Assembly: GCA_016744855.1 (NCBI GenBank)
Contig: JADGDO010000006.1
Location: 76,814-140,813 of the forward strand
Direction: 5' to 3'
DNA length: 64,000 nt
Source: Candidatus Fermentibacteraceae bacterium
GTDB lineage: Bacteria; Fermentibacterota; Fermentibacteria; Fermentibacterales; JCC-6
Part shown: piece after piece, positions 7,208 through 16,580 of the stretch
Numbering within the stretch: the stretch's first letter is position 1
How the letters are laid out: every line of letters starts with the position of its first letter
Position numbers and translations under genes: made by a program
The notes under the pieces: generated by a model
Database searches by the model: none
Told to the model about the DNA's origin: nothing
What the model saw: the letters and a program-made list of their open reading frames with translations, nothing else

Positions 7208-10071
7208 GATCAAAGGTTTCTTTGGTGTTCACTGTTCTTCTTGTTGTTGTGATGCTTGGCGTTGTATTCGGAATACTCACCAACAGCAGAAACAGTATTC
7301 TTGTAAAAGAAATGTTTTACGTTGCCGGGGGAAGCCTTGCAGCTCTCTTTGCTGCAGTCCTTCTTTTTGTGGGTACACCCAGCTATACACATAGAATCCC
7401 GAAGATTTCGCTACTTTCTATCGGTGCTGTTATTCTTCTCATGGTTGTAACGCATTTTTTCGGGACATCTTCACCTAATGGACCTTTTACTTTCCTTATG
7501 CTTCTTTCTCTATTTGCTTTAGTTGTATCATCGCTGTTATTTATGGATCATGTCCACATTAGGTTATTTACATCAATATTTATCGGCTCCGTTTCGCTAA
7601 TGTTTTTATATGCCATAATGCAGTGGCAGGGAATAAACATTTTCGCATGGGACGCAGCTCTCACCAGAAGTGGAAGAAGCACTGGAAGCCTTGGGAATCC
7701 AAATCTTCTCGGTGGATTTGCAGCGGCACTTATTCCCCTCGGAGCGGCTCATCTTCTTTCACTGAAGAAGCTTTCCCCTGTACTCAGAGTCAGCCTTGCA
7801 CTAGTGTTTGTTGCCCTTTCGGCAACAACTGTTGTTGCAAGCGGTACCAGAGGAAGCCTTATTGGCGTTGCAGCCGGCAGTACAGTTCTTCTCGCCTGGC
7901 TATTGAAAACAAACGCAAAATCTAAAAAAGTACTAATTCCACTTGTTCTTATTTTTGCTGCTCTTATTGCCTCTGTTGCCCTGCCCATGACCTCCAGACT
8001 TTCAGAGCTTGACCCTGCTGTCGAGAATCAGGGAACCCTTCAGGTCAGGAAAATCATCTGGTCAGGAGCATTTGATTTGTTTCTCCGAAGCCCTTTAGTG
8101 GGTCACGGACCTGGATCATTTCAGATTCTCTTTCCAGAGGTCAGGAACCCTGACTACAATCTTATGGGTGTGAGCCACAATACTCTTCATGCTCATTGTG
8201 AGTATCTTGAGATTCTTGTTGACATAGGAATTGCAGGACTTGCACTGTGGGCATTGGCTGCATGGGGGCTCTTTGCCCGTTTTAAGAAAGCAGATCTCTT
8301 GATGGTTGGTGCCATGGCAGGAATGCTTGCAATGCTTGCAGAAGGATTTGTTTCGGTACACCTCAGATGGCCGCCTACTGCCTGGTTGTTCGCCACCCTC
8401 TCTATCATTTTCCTGGCAGGGGAAGATCAACCTCTGAAAACCCCCTCGAAGAACCGTTTAGGCTCATTTATCTTTCTCTTTGCCGGCATTGTTCTTGCTT
8501 CCGGTTTTTTTGTTCACTACATTCCGATGGCAAAGTCGTCTATTTTGGTTTTCAAAGGTAAAGATCTGTTTCTTGTCAGAACAGAACGAGCAATGAACGG
8601 TGCCTATTCAGCTGCTAGCCGTTGGGCTGCTAACGGTGACCCGAGTGCGCTTAATTCTGCACTGACTCAGTGGCAGAGTGCAGCTGTTTATGCGGACAGT
8701 GCTGTTGATTACTCCGCTCAGGCTATAGAGGTTTACCCGTATGATCTTGGTGCATGGTATGCACTGGGAAGCGCGAATCTTACCCGATACATGATTATGT
8801 CGCCACCGGTTCCTGCGATGACACTTGCTCTGGAAGAGGTCGGTCTTTCAGGAAGATACTCTGAACAGGAAGTCAGACAGGAGCTCGCAGCTGGTATGGC
8901 AGCCTACGATAGTTTGATGACTATGGCACCTAATTATTCAGAAGTTCACAACAATCTCGCACTTGGTTTTTCAAACCTTGGTATGCTTGATGAGTCGATG
9001 ACTGAAATCTACCGAGCATACAATCTACACGGACACAGGCGTGAAGACTATTACAATCAGGTTTCCGCACTTCTTATGGTTGCTCCTAATTCTTATGATG
9101 GTGCCCTTCTGTATTTCTCTCATAGTATTACCGGATTTGATATTGAAGCATCGGGTTACAAACTTGAAAAAAATTATGAATCATTGTTATTGAATGCGTG
9201 GTATCTTGTTACTATCCAGCCAGAAAACTCTGACGATCTTAAAGAAGAGTTCTGCCGTCTGATCGTTGCCGGTTTGCCCGTTGAACACAGTGATTTTTTG
9301 ATACAACGAATGGCAGAAGTTGAGAACCGCTCACCATTCAGAGATTACTACAGTCAAGATTTGCTTACTATGAATGATACTGAAGCCCTGCAATCTTTAC
9401 GAGATATGTCTGTTTCAGCAGCCTATAACGGTTCATCCTTTCCAACCGCTTTACCTGCAGAGCGGAGTTACTATCTGTTTCCTGCAGAAATTATTGCCCA
9501 TTCCGACTGGGACTCTGAGATTTTCAAAGACGCTATGAGCATTTTCTTCTACCAGATCATATCAGATAGAAAACTTGATGATGCCAACTCCATTTTGTTC
9601 AGCGAGCGATTCAATGAAGTGGTAGATCCCGAGGTGACTTCCAGTATAATGGCTGTTAGAATGGCTATGGGGGGCAGCAGAACTGCTATGCGAAATGGTC
9701 TTGAAACTTCATGGCTTGAGGGAAGTTTCCCGGATGTTGTTTCGGACAGCCTTCATTCACGCATGCTCTCCGATTCGCTTAATTGTAAGTGGTATCGGAT
9801 GGAATTGAGAATGACATTTCTCCTTGTTACTTCCTACTGGTGGGATGCCAACATATTCGCATCGGCTCAGAACCAGTATCTTCTGGACAGAATATTTTAC
9901 TGCAGAGACATGATTAGGGAGTTGCAACCCTCCTGTTGGCCTTCAATTGTTTCGAATGTTCTTTCAGAAGAAATTGATAGAATCAGTTCTCAGACAAGTG
10001 GCCAATGTCCAGCCACTGTTGGAATACTCAGAGATGATCTGGTGGCGGGGGCAGACAGGGCACCGAATTAG
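7204..10071 (+). CDS. O-antigen ligase-like membrane protein with C-terminal TPR region
   Basis: A 955-residue protein. The first 430 residues hold about twelve membrane spans with Wzy/WaaL-family signatures: STGSLGNPNLLGG, ASGTRGSL and the periplasmic-loop motif SHNTLHAHCEYLEIL. After a last span (about 430-450) comes a long soluble region. Residues 470-640 show TPR-like helices (ALEVYPYDLGAWYALGSA-type spacing, YSEVHNNLALGFSNLGM), then about 300 helical residues without a recognised family. It probably polymerises or ligates a lipid-linked glycan on the periplasmic side, with the tail as a protein-interaction module. Last gene of the glycan operon; ATGA overlap with the previous gene. Confidence 0.82.
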   Translation: MRSKVSLVFTVLLVVVMLGVVFGILTNSRNSILVKEMFYVAGGSLAALFAAVLLFVGTPSYTHRIPKISLLSIGAVILLMVVTHFFGTSSPNGPFTFLMLLSLFALVVSSLLFMDHVHIRLFTSIFIGSVSLMFLYAIMQWQGINIFAWDAALTRSGRSTGSLGNPNLLGGFAAALIPLGAAHLLSLKKLSPVLRVSLALVFVALSATTVVASGTRGSLIGVAAGSTVLLAWLLKTNAKSKKVLIPLVLIFAALIASVALPMTSRLSELDPAVENQGTLQVRKIIWSGAFDLFLRSPLVGHGPGSFQILFPEVRNPDYNLMGVSHNTLHAHCEYLEILVDIGIAGLALWALAAWGLFARFKKADLLMVGAMAGMLAMLAEGFVSVHLRWPPTAWLFATLSIIFLAGEDQPLKTPSKNRLGSFIFLFAGIVLASGFFVHYIPMAKSSILVFKGKDLFLVRTERAMNGAYSAASRWAANGDPSALNSALTQWQSAAVYADSAVDYSAQAIEVYPYDLGAWYALGSANLTRYMIMSPPVPAMTLALEEVGLSGRYSEQEVRQELAAGMAAYDSLMTMAPNYSEVHNNLALGFSNLGMLDESMTEIYRAYNLHGHRREDYYNQVSALLMVAPNSYDGALLYFSHSITGFDIEASGYKLEKNYESLLLNAWYLVTIQPENSDDLKEEFCRLIVAGLPVEHSDFLIQRMAEVENRSPFRDYYSQDLLTMNDTEALQSLRDMSVSAAYNGSSFPTALPAERSYYLFPAEIIAHSDWDSEIFKDAMSIFFYQIISDRKLDDANSILFSERFNEVVDPEVTSSIMAVRMAMGGSRTAMRNGLETSWLEGSFPDVVSDSLHSRMLSDSLNCKWYRMELRMTFLLVTSYWWDANIFASAQNQYLLDRIFYCRDMIRELQPSCWPSIVSNVLSEEIDRISSQTSGQCPATVGILRDDLVAGADRAPN

Positions 10072-10090
10072 TCGACTGTCCCAGCGGCAC

Positions 10091-10119
10091 TTGATAACAT
10101 TTGCTTTATCCAATAGATT
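10091..10119 (+). promoter_or_regulatory. Candidate sigma70-type promoter of the rimP-nusA operon
   Basis: TTGATA (10091-10096), a 17-base spacer and TAGATT (10114-10119) lie in the only gap between the glycan block and rimP. Transcription would begin near 10126, just ahead of the hairpin at 10143. Confidence 0.45.
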
Positions 10120-10142
10120 AGCGTTACTTGTGCTTTTCTGGC

Positions 10143-10165
10143 ATGGGCGCATTGCGCCCATTTTT
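10143..10165 (+). terminator. Terminator-like hairpin in the rimP leader
   Basis: A perfect 8-bp stem (ATGGGCGC / GCGCCCAT) with loop ATT is followed by TTTT. It can end readthrough from the ligase-like gene. Because a promoter-like site lies upstream of it, it may also be an attenuator inside the leader of the operon that encodes NusA. Confidence 0.6.
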
Positions 10166-10208
10166 GCTATATCGCTGGTTATTTATCAGCAATTATGGAG
10201 GTTTACCT

Positions 10209-10628
10209 TTGGCTCATGATGATGTACTGGAACATGTTGAAGGAATAGTTGAGGAATCCGGGCTTCTTCTTGTCGACACGAATCTGTTTCAAGCAGGAAG
10301 CAGAAGAATTCTTCGTGTCCTTGTAGACAAGGTGGGTAGAGTCGGTTTGGATGAGTGTGCTGCTGTCTCCAGAACAATTGCGAATGCCATTGAAACTCTC
10401 GACCTTATAAGCGGAGCTTTCACTCTTGAAGTCAGCTCACCGGGATTAGGAAGACAGCTTTCCACTGATAACGACTGGAAACGCTGTGTTGGAAGAAAAC
10501 TCGAAGTAAAAACAGAGTCCGGGGAATTCGTTAGTGAACTTACGGATTACAAAGAAGGACTTTTAACATTTGAAGGCGACAAAGTACTGGATCCGGGAAC
10601 AGTACTTTCCGCCCGTGAAGCAATTTAA
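10209..10628 (+). CDS. rimP: Ribosome maturation factor RimP
   Basis: A 139-residue RimP homologue needed for assembly of the 30S subunit. The N-terminal alpha/beta domain includes LEVSSPGLGRQL, the family signature, and the C-terminal SH3-like domain begins near GRKLEVKT. The start is TTG at 10209, 7 bases after GGAGG; an in-frame ATG at 10128 lies inside the leader hairpin region and has no good ribosome site. First gene of the conserved rimP-nusA-infB-rbfA-truB-ribF-rpsO-pnp order. Confidence 0.93.
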   Translation: MAHDDVLEHVEGIVEESGLLLVDTNLFQAGSRRILRVLVDKVGRVGLDECAAVSRTIANAIETLDLISGAFTLEVSSPGLGRQLSTDNDWKRCVGRKLEVKTESGEFVSELTDYKEGLLTFEGDKVLDPGTVLSAREAI

Positions 10629-10641
10629 CAGGAGGGATCAA

Positions 10642-12021
10642 TTGGCGGATTTTGAGAGAATAGATGCTCTCGCCGGCCTGGTGAGGGAAAAAGGGGTGAA
10701 TAGAGAGATTCTTCTCAGGAGCCTTCATGCAGGTCTTGCCAAGGCCTCTCTGAGAGAATACGGTGAAGAACAGGATATTAAGATAACCTGGGAACAGGGT
10801 AGCGGAGACATTCGCATGGAAGCTCTGAAAACCGTTGTTGAAAAGGTTGGAAGAAGAAGAACTCACATGGAAATCGAGTTAAAGAAAGCTCGCAAACTCG
10901 ATAAAAACTGTGATATAGGCGACGAAGTTGCAGTTCCTATCAGTATTACTGATTTTGGACGAGCAGCGGTTAATGAATTCAGATCAGAGTTCCTTCTGCT
11001 GGTTAAATCTGCGGAAAGAAATCAGGTTTGGAAAGACTACGAAGACAGAGTCGGAACAATTATTCCCAGATGCAGAGTGCAGCAGGTTTACAGGAACAGA
11101 ATTCTTGTTCAGGTTGCAGGCAGTATCGAAGCTGTTGTTCCAGCTGACGAAAGGGCTCGTGGCGAAAGATATGATCAGGGTGATTCAATTACACCTGTTC
11201 TTGTCAGAGTTGAAAGACCTGAGAGTCTCGAACCGCAACTTGTTCTCTCAAGGGCAACACCTGAACTGGTCCGGAGGCTTTTTGAAAGAGAAGCTCCCGA
11301 GATTGAGGAAGGTGTAGTAAACATCAAGGTTATTGCCAGAGAACCCGGTGTAAGGTCTAAAATTGCTGTTTCAAGTACAGATATGCGAATCGATGCTGTC
11401 GGAGCGTTTGTCGGGATGAAGGGAACAAGAGTTCAGTCGGTCATGAGAGAATTGAATGGTGAACGAATTGATATTCTACCATGGACTCGTGATCGTTATG
11501 TTCTTGCCTCTCAAGCTCTCGCACCGGCTACAGTTCTTAATATAGAGTCAGAACAGTCTTTTAACCGGGAAACCGGCGAAATGGAAGACGTTCTGATAGC
11601 GGTAGTACCAGACGATCAGCTTTCTCTTGCCATCGGTAGAAACGGACACAATGTCAGGCTCGCCGGGCAGCTCGTTGAAAGAAGAATTGATCTGAAAACT
11701 CAGAGTCAGTGGGAAGAGGAAAATCGTTGGGTGACTATGCTCAGAGTCGATGTTAGTGAGCTCCCCAGCGTGAATGAAAAACTTGCTGAAAGACTCAGTA
11801 GATCCGGGTACGATTCCGCACAGATTATTATTGAATCGACAAAGGAAGAACTCCAGGAAGTTCAGGGTGTGGGTCCTGTTAAGCTTACGCAGATTCTGCA
11901 AGAAGCTGCTGATCTGATTGATCAGAGAGTTCACCAGATAGAAGTTGCCAAAAAACTTGAGCAGAACAATTCATCTGAGTCTGAAAATGAAACAGAGGAA
12001 GCCACTGAATACAAAGAATAA
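10642..12021 (+). CDS. nusA: Transcription termination/antitermination factor NusA
   Basis: About 459 residues: N-terminal RNA-polymerase-binding domain (1-125), S1 domain (about 130-200, IIPRCRVQQVYRNRILV), then KH1 and KH2 (VGAFVGMKGTRVQSV; LAIGRNGHNVRLAG). A C-terminal helix-hairpin-helix repeat (LQEVQGVGPVKL) follows, with an acidic tail. NusA modulates pausing, hairpin termination and antitermination. TTG start at 10642 after AGGAGGGA; the in-frame ATG at 10570 overlaps rimP and lacks a site. In enterobacteria this operon is controlled by NusA at leader terminators, which makes the hairpin at 10143 of interest. Confidence 0.95.
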   Translation: MADFERIDALAGLVREKGVNREILLRSLHAGLAKASLREYGEEQDIKITWEQGSGDIRMEALKTVVEKVGRRRTHMEIELKKARKLDKNCDIGDEVAVPISITDFGRAAVNEFRSEFLLLVKSAERNQVWKDYEDRVGTIIPRCRVQQVYRNRILVQVAGSIEAVVPADERARGERYDQGDSITPVLVRVERPESLEPQLVLSRATPELVRRLFEREAPEIEEGVVNIKVIAREPGVRSKIAVSSTDMRIDAVGAFVGMKGTRVQSVMRELNGERIDILPWTRDRYVLASQALAPATVLNIESEQSFNRETGEMEDVLIAVVPDDQLSLAIGRNGHNVRLAGQLVERRIDLKTQSQWEEENRWVTMLRVDVSELPSVNEKLAERLSRSGYDSAQIIIESTKEELQEVQGVGPVKLTQILQEAADLIDQRVHQIEVAKKLEQNNSSESENETEEATEYKE

Positions 12022-12047
12022 ACGCAGTTCGGAAGAGGGTGATTTCC

Positions 12048-14195
12048 TTGACGGAAGAAAATAAACTAGAGAAACGACGGGTGTATGAGCTTGCTCGAGA
12101 GCTGAACATATCCAGTGAAGCTCTTCTGAAAGTTCTGGAAGAATTGAAAATAGAAGCTAAAAGCCACATGAGCACTGTGGTTGCTGAGGATACTGCAAAA
12201 GTTATCGAGCAGTTTGAAAAGCAAAAAGCTGAAGCAAAAACCAGAGCAACAAAGAAGCGCAAGCGCAGAAGACGTAAGAAAAAAACTGTAGTATCTGCTG
12301 AAACCGTAAAAAATGTAAAAAAGATTCTTGCGAAAATGGATTCAAGCGGATCCAAGAATAAGAAAAGCAAAAAAGTTCGATATCGCAAGGAGAAGCAGGA
12401 GAGACACGAGGAACAGCGTACTTTTGAGGACGGGGAAGACAATGTCCTGAAGATCGCTGAATTCACGAGCCCTGCAGAACTTGCTCAGCAGATGGGTCAG
12501 CAGGTTAACACTGTTATTGCAACCTGCATGAAACTCGGCGTTATGGCCACTGCAAATCAGAGACTTGATGTTGATACTATTTCACTGGTTGCAGAGGAAC
12601 TCGGATTCAAGGCACGTGAGGTCAGCGAGTACGGTGCAGAAGCACTGGAAGAAGCCAGAGTAGCAGATGTTGGGGCTGTTGTAGAGGAAAGGCCACCGAT
12701 AGTCACAATAATGGGCCACGTGGATCACGGTAAAACTGCTCTTCTTGACCGTATCCGTTCAGCCAATGTTATTTCTACGGAATCCGGTGGTATCACACAG
12801 CATATCGGTGCATATGTTGCAACAGTAGGGGACGACAGACAGGTCACCTTTATCGATACCCCTGGTCACGCTGCTTTCACAGCTATGCGCGCTCGCGGAG
12901 CGATGGTTACTGATATTGTTATTCTTGTTGTGGCTGCAGACAGCAGAGTAATGCCGCAGACAAAAGAATCTATCGAGCATGCCAGAGCAGCTGGAATTCC
13001 GATTATTGTCGCCATTACAAAAATGGACCTCACCACTGCAAATCCAGACAATATCAAGCAGGATTTGGCAAAGAATAATGTTCTTGTTGAAGAGTGGAGC
13101 GGTAGTGTTCAGTGTGCTGAGGTTTCAGCAATGACTGGCCTTGGCGTCGAAGACCTTCTCGAAATGATTTTGATTCAGGCAGAAATGCTTGAACTGACAG
13201 CTGTTCCAGACAGACTCGCCAGGGGAACTGTCCTTGAGGGACGAATTGATCCCCGCAGAGGTTCCATCGTGAATATTTTGGTTCAGGATGGTACTCTTCG
13301 CGAGGGTGACTGTTTTGTTGCCGGACAGTACTCAGGAAGAGCAAGAGCACTTTTTGATGAAAACGATGTTGCAATAGAAGAGGTACCACCGGGTTATCCG
13401 GTGCAGCTTCTCGGTTCTCCCGGTGTTCCTTCCGCCGGTGATTCATTTATCGGTGTGGAAAACGAACAGGAAGCCAGGAAAGTCTCCCTCCGTCGTCAGA
13501 TGGTTGCCCGTGAAAAACTTCTTCATGCAAGAACCAAGGTTTCTCTTGAGGATTTCTGGGCCACCACAGCAACTGATGAGCGAGTTCTTAACGTTATTAT
13601 CAAGTCAGATGTTTCAGGTTCTGCAGAAGCTATCATAGACACCTTGTCTAACCTTCAAACAGACGAAGTTGGGGTTAATGTAATTCTCAGCGGTGCTGGT
13701 GGAATTACTGAAAGTGATGTAGATCTTGCAGCTGCTTCTAATGCAGTTATTCTTGGTTTCAAGGTCAGACCCGACCAGAGAGCACGAGAGAGAGCTGCTG
13801 AGGAAGGCGTGGATATCAGCACATATAGTGTGATTTACGCCCTTGAAGATACTGTAAGAAAAGCCCTGGGTGGTCTCCTTAAGCCAGAGGAAAGAGAAGA
13901 ATTCCTCGGTTCTGTGGAAGTCAGAGACACATTCAAAGTTCCTAAAATTGGTGTTATTGCCGGTTGCTACATTGTAGCAGGCAGAATCAAGAGAAATGCT
14001 CGTGCACGTCTCGTCAGGAATGGTGTTGTTCTCTGGGAGGGTGAGATATCCTCTCTCAAGCACCACAAAGATGATAAACGCGAAATGTCCGCCGGATTCG
14101 AATGCGGTATTGGACTTCACAAATACAACGATATCAAAGCTGGAGACACTATCGAGAGCTTTGAAATACAGAAGATTGCGAGAGAGCTGGAGTGA
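12048..14195 (+). CDS. infB: Translation initiation factor IF-2
   Basis: About 715 residues. An IF2N-type N-domain (VYELARELNISSEALLKVL) is followed by a Lys/Arg-rich linker with KKRKRRRRKKK, a second IF2N-like segment near 140-190, the GTPase domain and domains II-IV. G1 is GHVDHGKT (about 223), G3 is DTPGH, and G4 reads TKMD (324-327) instead of the usual NKxD. It places fMet-tRNA on the 30S subunit. TTG at 12048 is favoured, 8 bases after GAGGG; a GTG at 12039 is the alternative. The stop overlaps rbfA by 4 bases. Confidence 0.94.
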   Translation: MTEENKLEKRRVYELARELNISSEALLKVLEELKIEAKSHMSTVVAEDTAKVIEQFEKQKAEAKTRATKKRKRRRRKKKTVVSAETVKNVKKILAKMDSSGSKNKKSKKVRYRKEKQERHEEQRTFEDGEDNVLKIAEFTSPAELAQQMGQQVNTVIATCMKLGVMATANQRLDVDTISLVAEELGFKAREVSEYGAEALEEARVADVGAVVEERPPIVTIMGHVDHGKTALLDRIRSANVISTESGGITQHIGAYVATVGDDRQVTFIDTPGHAAFTAMRARGAMVTDIVILVVAADSRVMPQTKESIEHARAAGIPIIVAITKMDLTTANPDNIKQDLAKNNVLVEEWSGSVQCAEVSAMTGLGVEDLLEMILIQAEMLELTAVPDRLARGTVLEGRIDPRRGSIVNILVQDGTLREGDCFVAGQYSGRARALFDENDVAIEEVPPGYPVQLLGSPGVPSAGDSFIGVENEQEARKVSLRRQMVAREKLLHARTKVSLEDFWATTATDERVLNVIIKSDVSGSAEAIIDTLSNLQTDEVGVNVILSGAGGITESDVDLAAASNAVILGFKVRPDQRARERAAEEGVDISTYSVIYALEDTVRKALGGLLKPEEREEFLGSVEVRDTFKVPKIGVIAGCYIVAGRIKRNARARLVRNGVVLWEGEISSLKHHKDDKREMSAGFECGIGLHKYNDIKAGDTIESFEIQKIARELE

Positions 14196-14542
14196 ATCCA
14201 AGAAGAACGGAACAGATAGCAAACAGAATTCAAATGCTGGTATCAGAGATTTTGCAGCGCGAAATTTCTGACCCAAGACTTAATTCCCTTGTTATCAACA
14301 GAATAGAACTCACTAATGATGGTTCTTTTGCCAGGATACATGTTTCTACATTCCTTCCAGACGTGGATCCGGAAGCTGTACTGAAGGTTCTCAAGAAAGC
14401 CTCTGGTTTTATCCGCAAGAATCTTGCCGGTAAACTGGACCTGAGAATTGTGCCCACGCTTAGATTCCAGTGGGACTCTTCAGTGAAGGATGGGGAAGAG
14501 GTCTTGTCTACCCTTCGAAAGCTTAATGTGGAGGACAATTAG
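14192..14542 (+). CDS. rbfA: Ribosome-binding factor A
   Basis: A 116-residue single-KH-domain protein that binds immature 30S particles and helps 16S rRNA 5'-end maturation. Family features are the N-terminal RTEQIANRIQMLVSEILQ helix, VINRIELTNDGSFARIHV and LRIVPTLRFQWD. GTG start overlapping the infB stop by 4 bases. Usual length and usual place in the operon. Confidence 0.94.
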   Translation: MNPRRTEQIANRIQMLVSEILQREISDPRLNSLVINRIELTNDGSFARIHVSTFLPDVDPEAVLKVLKKASGFIRKNLAGKLDLRIVPTLRFQWDSSVKDGEEVLSTLRKLNVEDN

Positions 14543-14545
14543 CTG

Positions 14546-15400
14546 GTGACAGGTGGCGTTTACCTTCTGGACAAGGCAGCCGGAGTGACTTCGCGTCGTG
14601 CTGCTATGGCCGTAGCAAAGGCTAATAATTTCAAAAAGTACGGTCATTGCGGAACTCTTGATCCCGATGCAACCGGTCTTCTTGTTGTGATTCTCGGCAA
14701 AGCTACACGCCTTGCTCCCTATATATCCGGTGACACAAAGCGGTATTCATTTGACCTGGTTACGGGTATCCTAACGGATACCCTTGACCTGTCTGGTAAA
14801 ACTCTGGCAGAGGCAGATTCCTCGCATCTAACTACAGAAGATGTTGTTTCCGTCCTTCCCTCGTTTACGGGGACATTCCTCCAGGAAGTACCTCTCTTTA
14901 GTGCTGTAAGGGTTCAGGGTAAACGTGGATACAAGCTTGCCAGAGCGGGTGAGAATCCCGAAATGCCTGAAAGAGAAGTCACTGTTACAGATTGGGAAGC
15001 TCGAGAGCTTTCCGGTAACAGAATGACTCTCGAAGTTACAGTTTCTGCTGGTACATACGTTCGAGCTCTCGCGAGAGATATCGGAACTGCCTTGAAGATT
15101 CCTGCGGTAGCGGATAATATCAGAAGAACAATGGCCGGTTCATTTTTAGTTACAGAAGCTTCCAAGGAAGATAGTTGCCCTGAATCATTATTTACCATGG
15201 CTGAAGCAATGAGAGGCTATCCCACTATAGAAGTCAATGATGTTGATTTTAAGGGAATCCTTCACGGCAACCCACTGAATTCCGAGGTTCTGGGAACTGC
15301 AGTTGCCGTGGATGCTGACGGTAATCTTCTTGCTGTCGGAACCGGCGATGGCAACCTCTTTCAACCCAAAGTAGTGCTTGCCAATGAGGTACAGACATAA
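14546..15400 (+). CDS. truB: tRNA pseudouridine(55) synthase TruB
   Basis: A 284-residue enzyme converting U55 of tRNA to pseudouridine. The catalytic motif GHCGTLDPDATGLL carries the nucleophilic Asp (D39), and KRYSFDLVTG, VPLFSAVRVQGKRGY and AGTYVRALARDIG follow in the usual order. GTG start 11 bases after GGAGG. The stop shares one base with the ribF start (TAATG), so translation is coupled. Confidence 0.94.
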   Translation: MTGGVYLLDKAAGVTSRRAAMAVAKANNFKKYGHCGTLDPDATGLLVVILGKATRLAPYISGDTKRYSFDLVTGILTDTLDLSGKTLAEADSSHLTTEDVVSVLPSFTGTFLQEVPLFSAVRVQGKRGYKLARAGENPEMPEREVTVTDWEARELSGNRMTLEVTVSAGTYVRALARDIGTALKIPAVADNIRRTMAGSFLVTEASKEDSCPESLFTMAEAMRGYPTIEVNDVDFKGILHGNPLNSEVLGTAVAVDADGNLLAVGTGDGNLFQPKVVLANEVQT

Positions 15401-16239
15401 TGCTTGCTGCATTGGGAGCATTCGACGGTCTTCACAGAGGGCACATGAAAGTAATTGAAGCTGCTGGGCCAGAGGGAGGTGTTGTTTTCTTTGAACCCCT
15501 ACCGAAGCAGATATTTGGAGGGTTTTCGTGGAAAAAGAGACTTACTACCCCTGCTGAGCGTTATGAATTGTTGCGAGACAAGGGAATATCTAGTATTATT
15601 ACGCTTCCGTTTGACGGCTTTACTGCGGCCACTACTCCACAGGATTTCAGCAAATTACTTGCAGAAATAGGCATGTTTGACGGATTTGTAGTCGGGTACG
15701 ACTTTCGGTTTGGCAGTGGTGCTTCTGGCAGCACGGTCACACTGAGGGAGAATTTACATAAATTCGGGCTTTCTGTTGCAGTAGTAGAGCCTGAAAATGT
15801 TGATGGAGTACCTGTTAAGAGCGAAGAGATTAGAAACCTTCTACTCAAAGGTGATTTGAGCAGAGCTTCTTTTCTTCTCGACCGGGCCTATGGAGCAACC
15901 GGTGTTGTTTCCAGAGGTAGAGGATTTGGCAGAACTCTGGGGTTTCCAACTCTGAATATCAGAGTCCCGGACTCAAAGCTGCTTCCTCTGCGTGGAAGCT
16001 ACGCGACCTTCGCCAGGATAGGTTGCACCAAACTTAAGGCCGTTGCATTTGTTGTTCCAGAGAGGAATCTGGTAGAGGTGCATGTGCCCTCTCTCAAAGG
16101 AGACCTTTACGGTGCTCAGGCATCTGTTGAGTTCATTTCCTTTCTGAGGGCTCCCACCGTTGCTGAGTCGGAAATAATGTTGAAGAAACTGATAAAAAAC
16201 GATCTTGAAAGATCAATGGAGGTATTGAGAGAATGGTAA
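15400..16239 (+). CDS. ribF: Bifunctional riboflavin kinase/FMN adenylyltransferase
   Basis: A 279-residue RibF that phosphorylates riboflavin and adenylates FMN to FAD. The N-terminal adenylyltransferase has GAFDGLHRGH (6-15) with the nucleotidyl-transfer His residues. The C-terminal kinase begins near GATGVVSRGRGFGRTLGFPTLN. It is a little short at the N-terminus compared with usual RibF proteins, but a stop codon just upstream in frame rules out an earlier start. Its end overlaps rpsO by 7 bases. Confidence 0.93.
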   Translation: MLAALGAFDGLHRGHMKVIEAAGPEGGVVFFEPLPKQIFGGFSWKKRLTTPAERYELLRDKGISSIITLPFDGFTAATTPQDFSKLLAEIGMFDGFVVGYDFRFGSGASGSTVTLRENLHKFGLSVAVVEPENVDGVPVKSEEIRNLLLKGDLSRASFLLDRAYGATGVVSRGRGFGRTLGFPTLNIRVPDSKLLPLRGSYATFARIGCTKLKAVAFVVPERNLVEVHVPSLKGDLYGAQASVEFISFLRAPTVAESEIMLKKLIKNDLERSMEVLREW

Positions 16240-16499
16240 CCAGTGAGCGTAAAAAAGAACTGGCACTTCAGTTCGGTGGAAGCGAAGCAAACACAGGTAG
16301 AACAGAAGTACAGATTGCTATTCATACAGAGAGAATCATGCAGCTTACAGAGCATGCAAAGGCTAATCCCAAAGACAACAATTTCCGCAGAGGCCTTCTG
16401 ATGCTTGTTGGAAAAAGACGTCGTCTGTTGAACTATCTTATAGCATCAGACGTTGATAGATACAGAAATGTTATTAAAGAACTTGGTCTCAGAAGATAA
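16233..16499 (+). CDS. rpsO: 30S ribosomal protein S15
   Basis: An 88-residue S15 of standard length, binding the central domain of 16S rRNA. Signatures are NTGRTEVQIAIHTERI, NNFRRGLLMLVGKRRRLLNYL and the C-terminal LGLRR. ATG start after ATGGAGG, overlapping ribF by 7 bases. It is followed by an 81-base gap before pnp. Confidence 0.96.
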   Translation: MVTSERKKELALQFGGSEANTGRTEVQIAIHTERIMQLTEHAKANPKDNNFRRGLLMLVGKRRRLLNYLIASDVDRYRNVIKELGLRR

Positions 16500-16580
16500 C
16501 TTACTGAGACAAAACTCCATTCGTAAAATTTTCGGACAAACGGTTCGAGAATTACATTAGAGAGAGACGCAAAGGAAAGT

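Noticed and set aside
16535-16560. GGTTCGAGA resembling a tRNA T-loop
   Set aside because: No acceptor stem or anticodon arm can be built around it.
16500-16580. Possible structured leader of pnp
   Set aside because: No stable hairpin could be found in the 81-base gap between rpsO and pnp.
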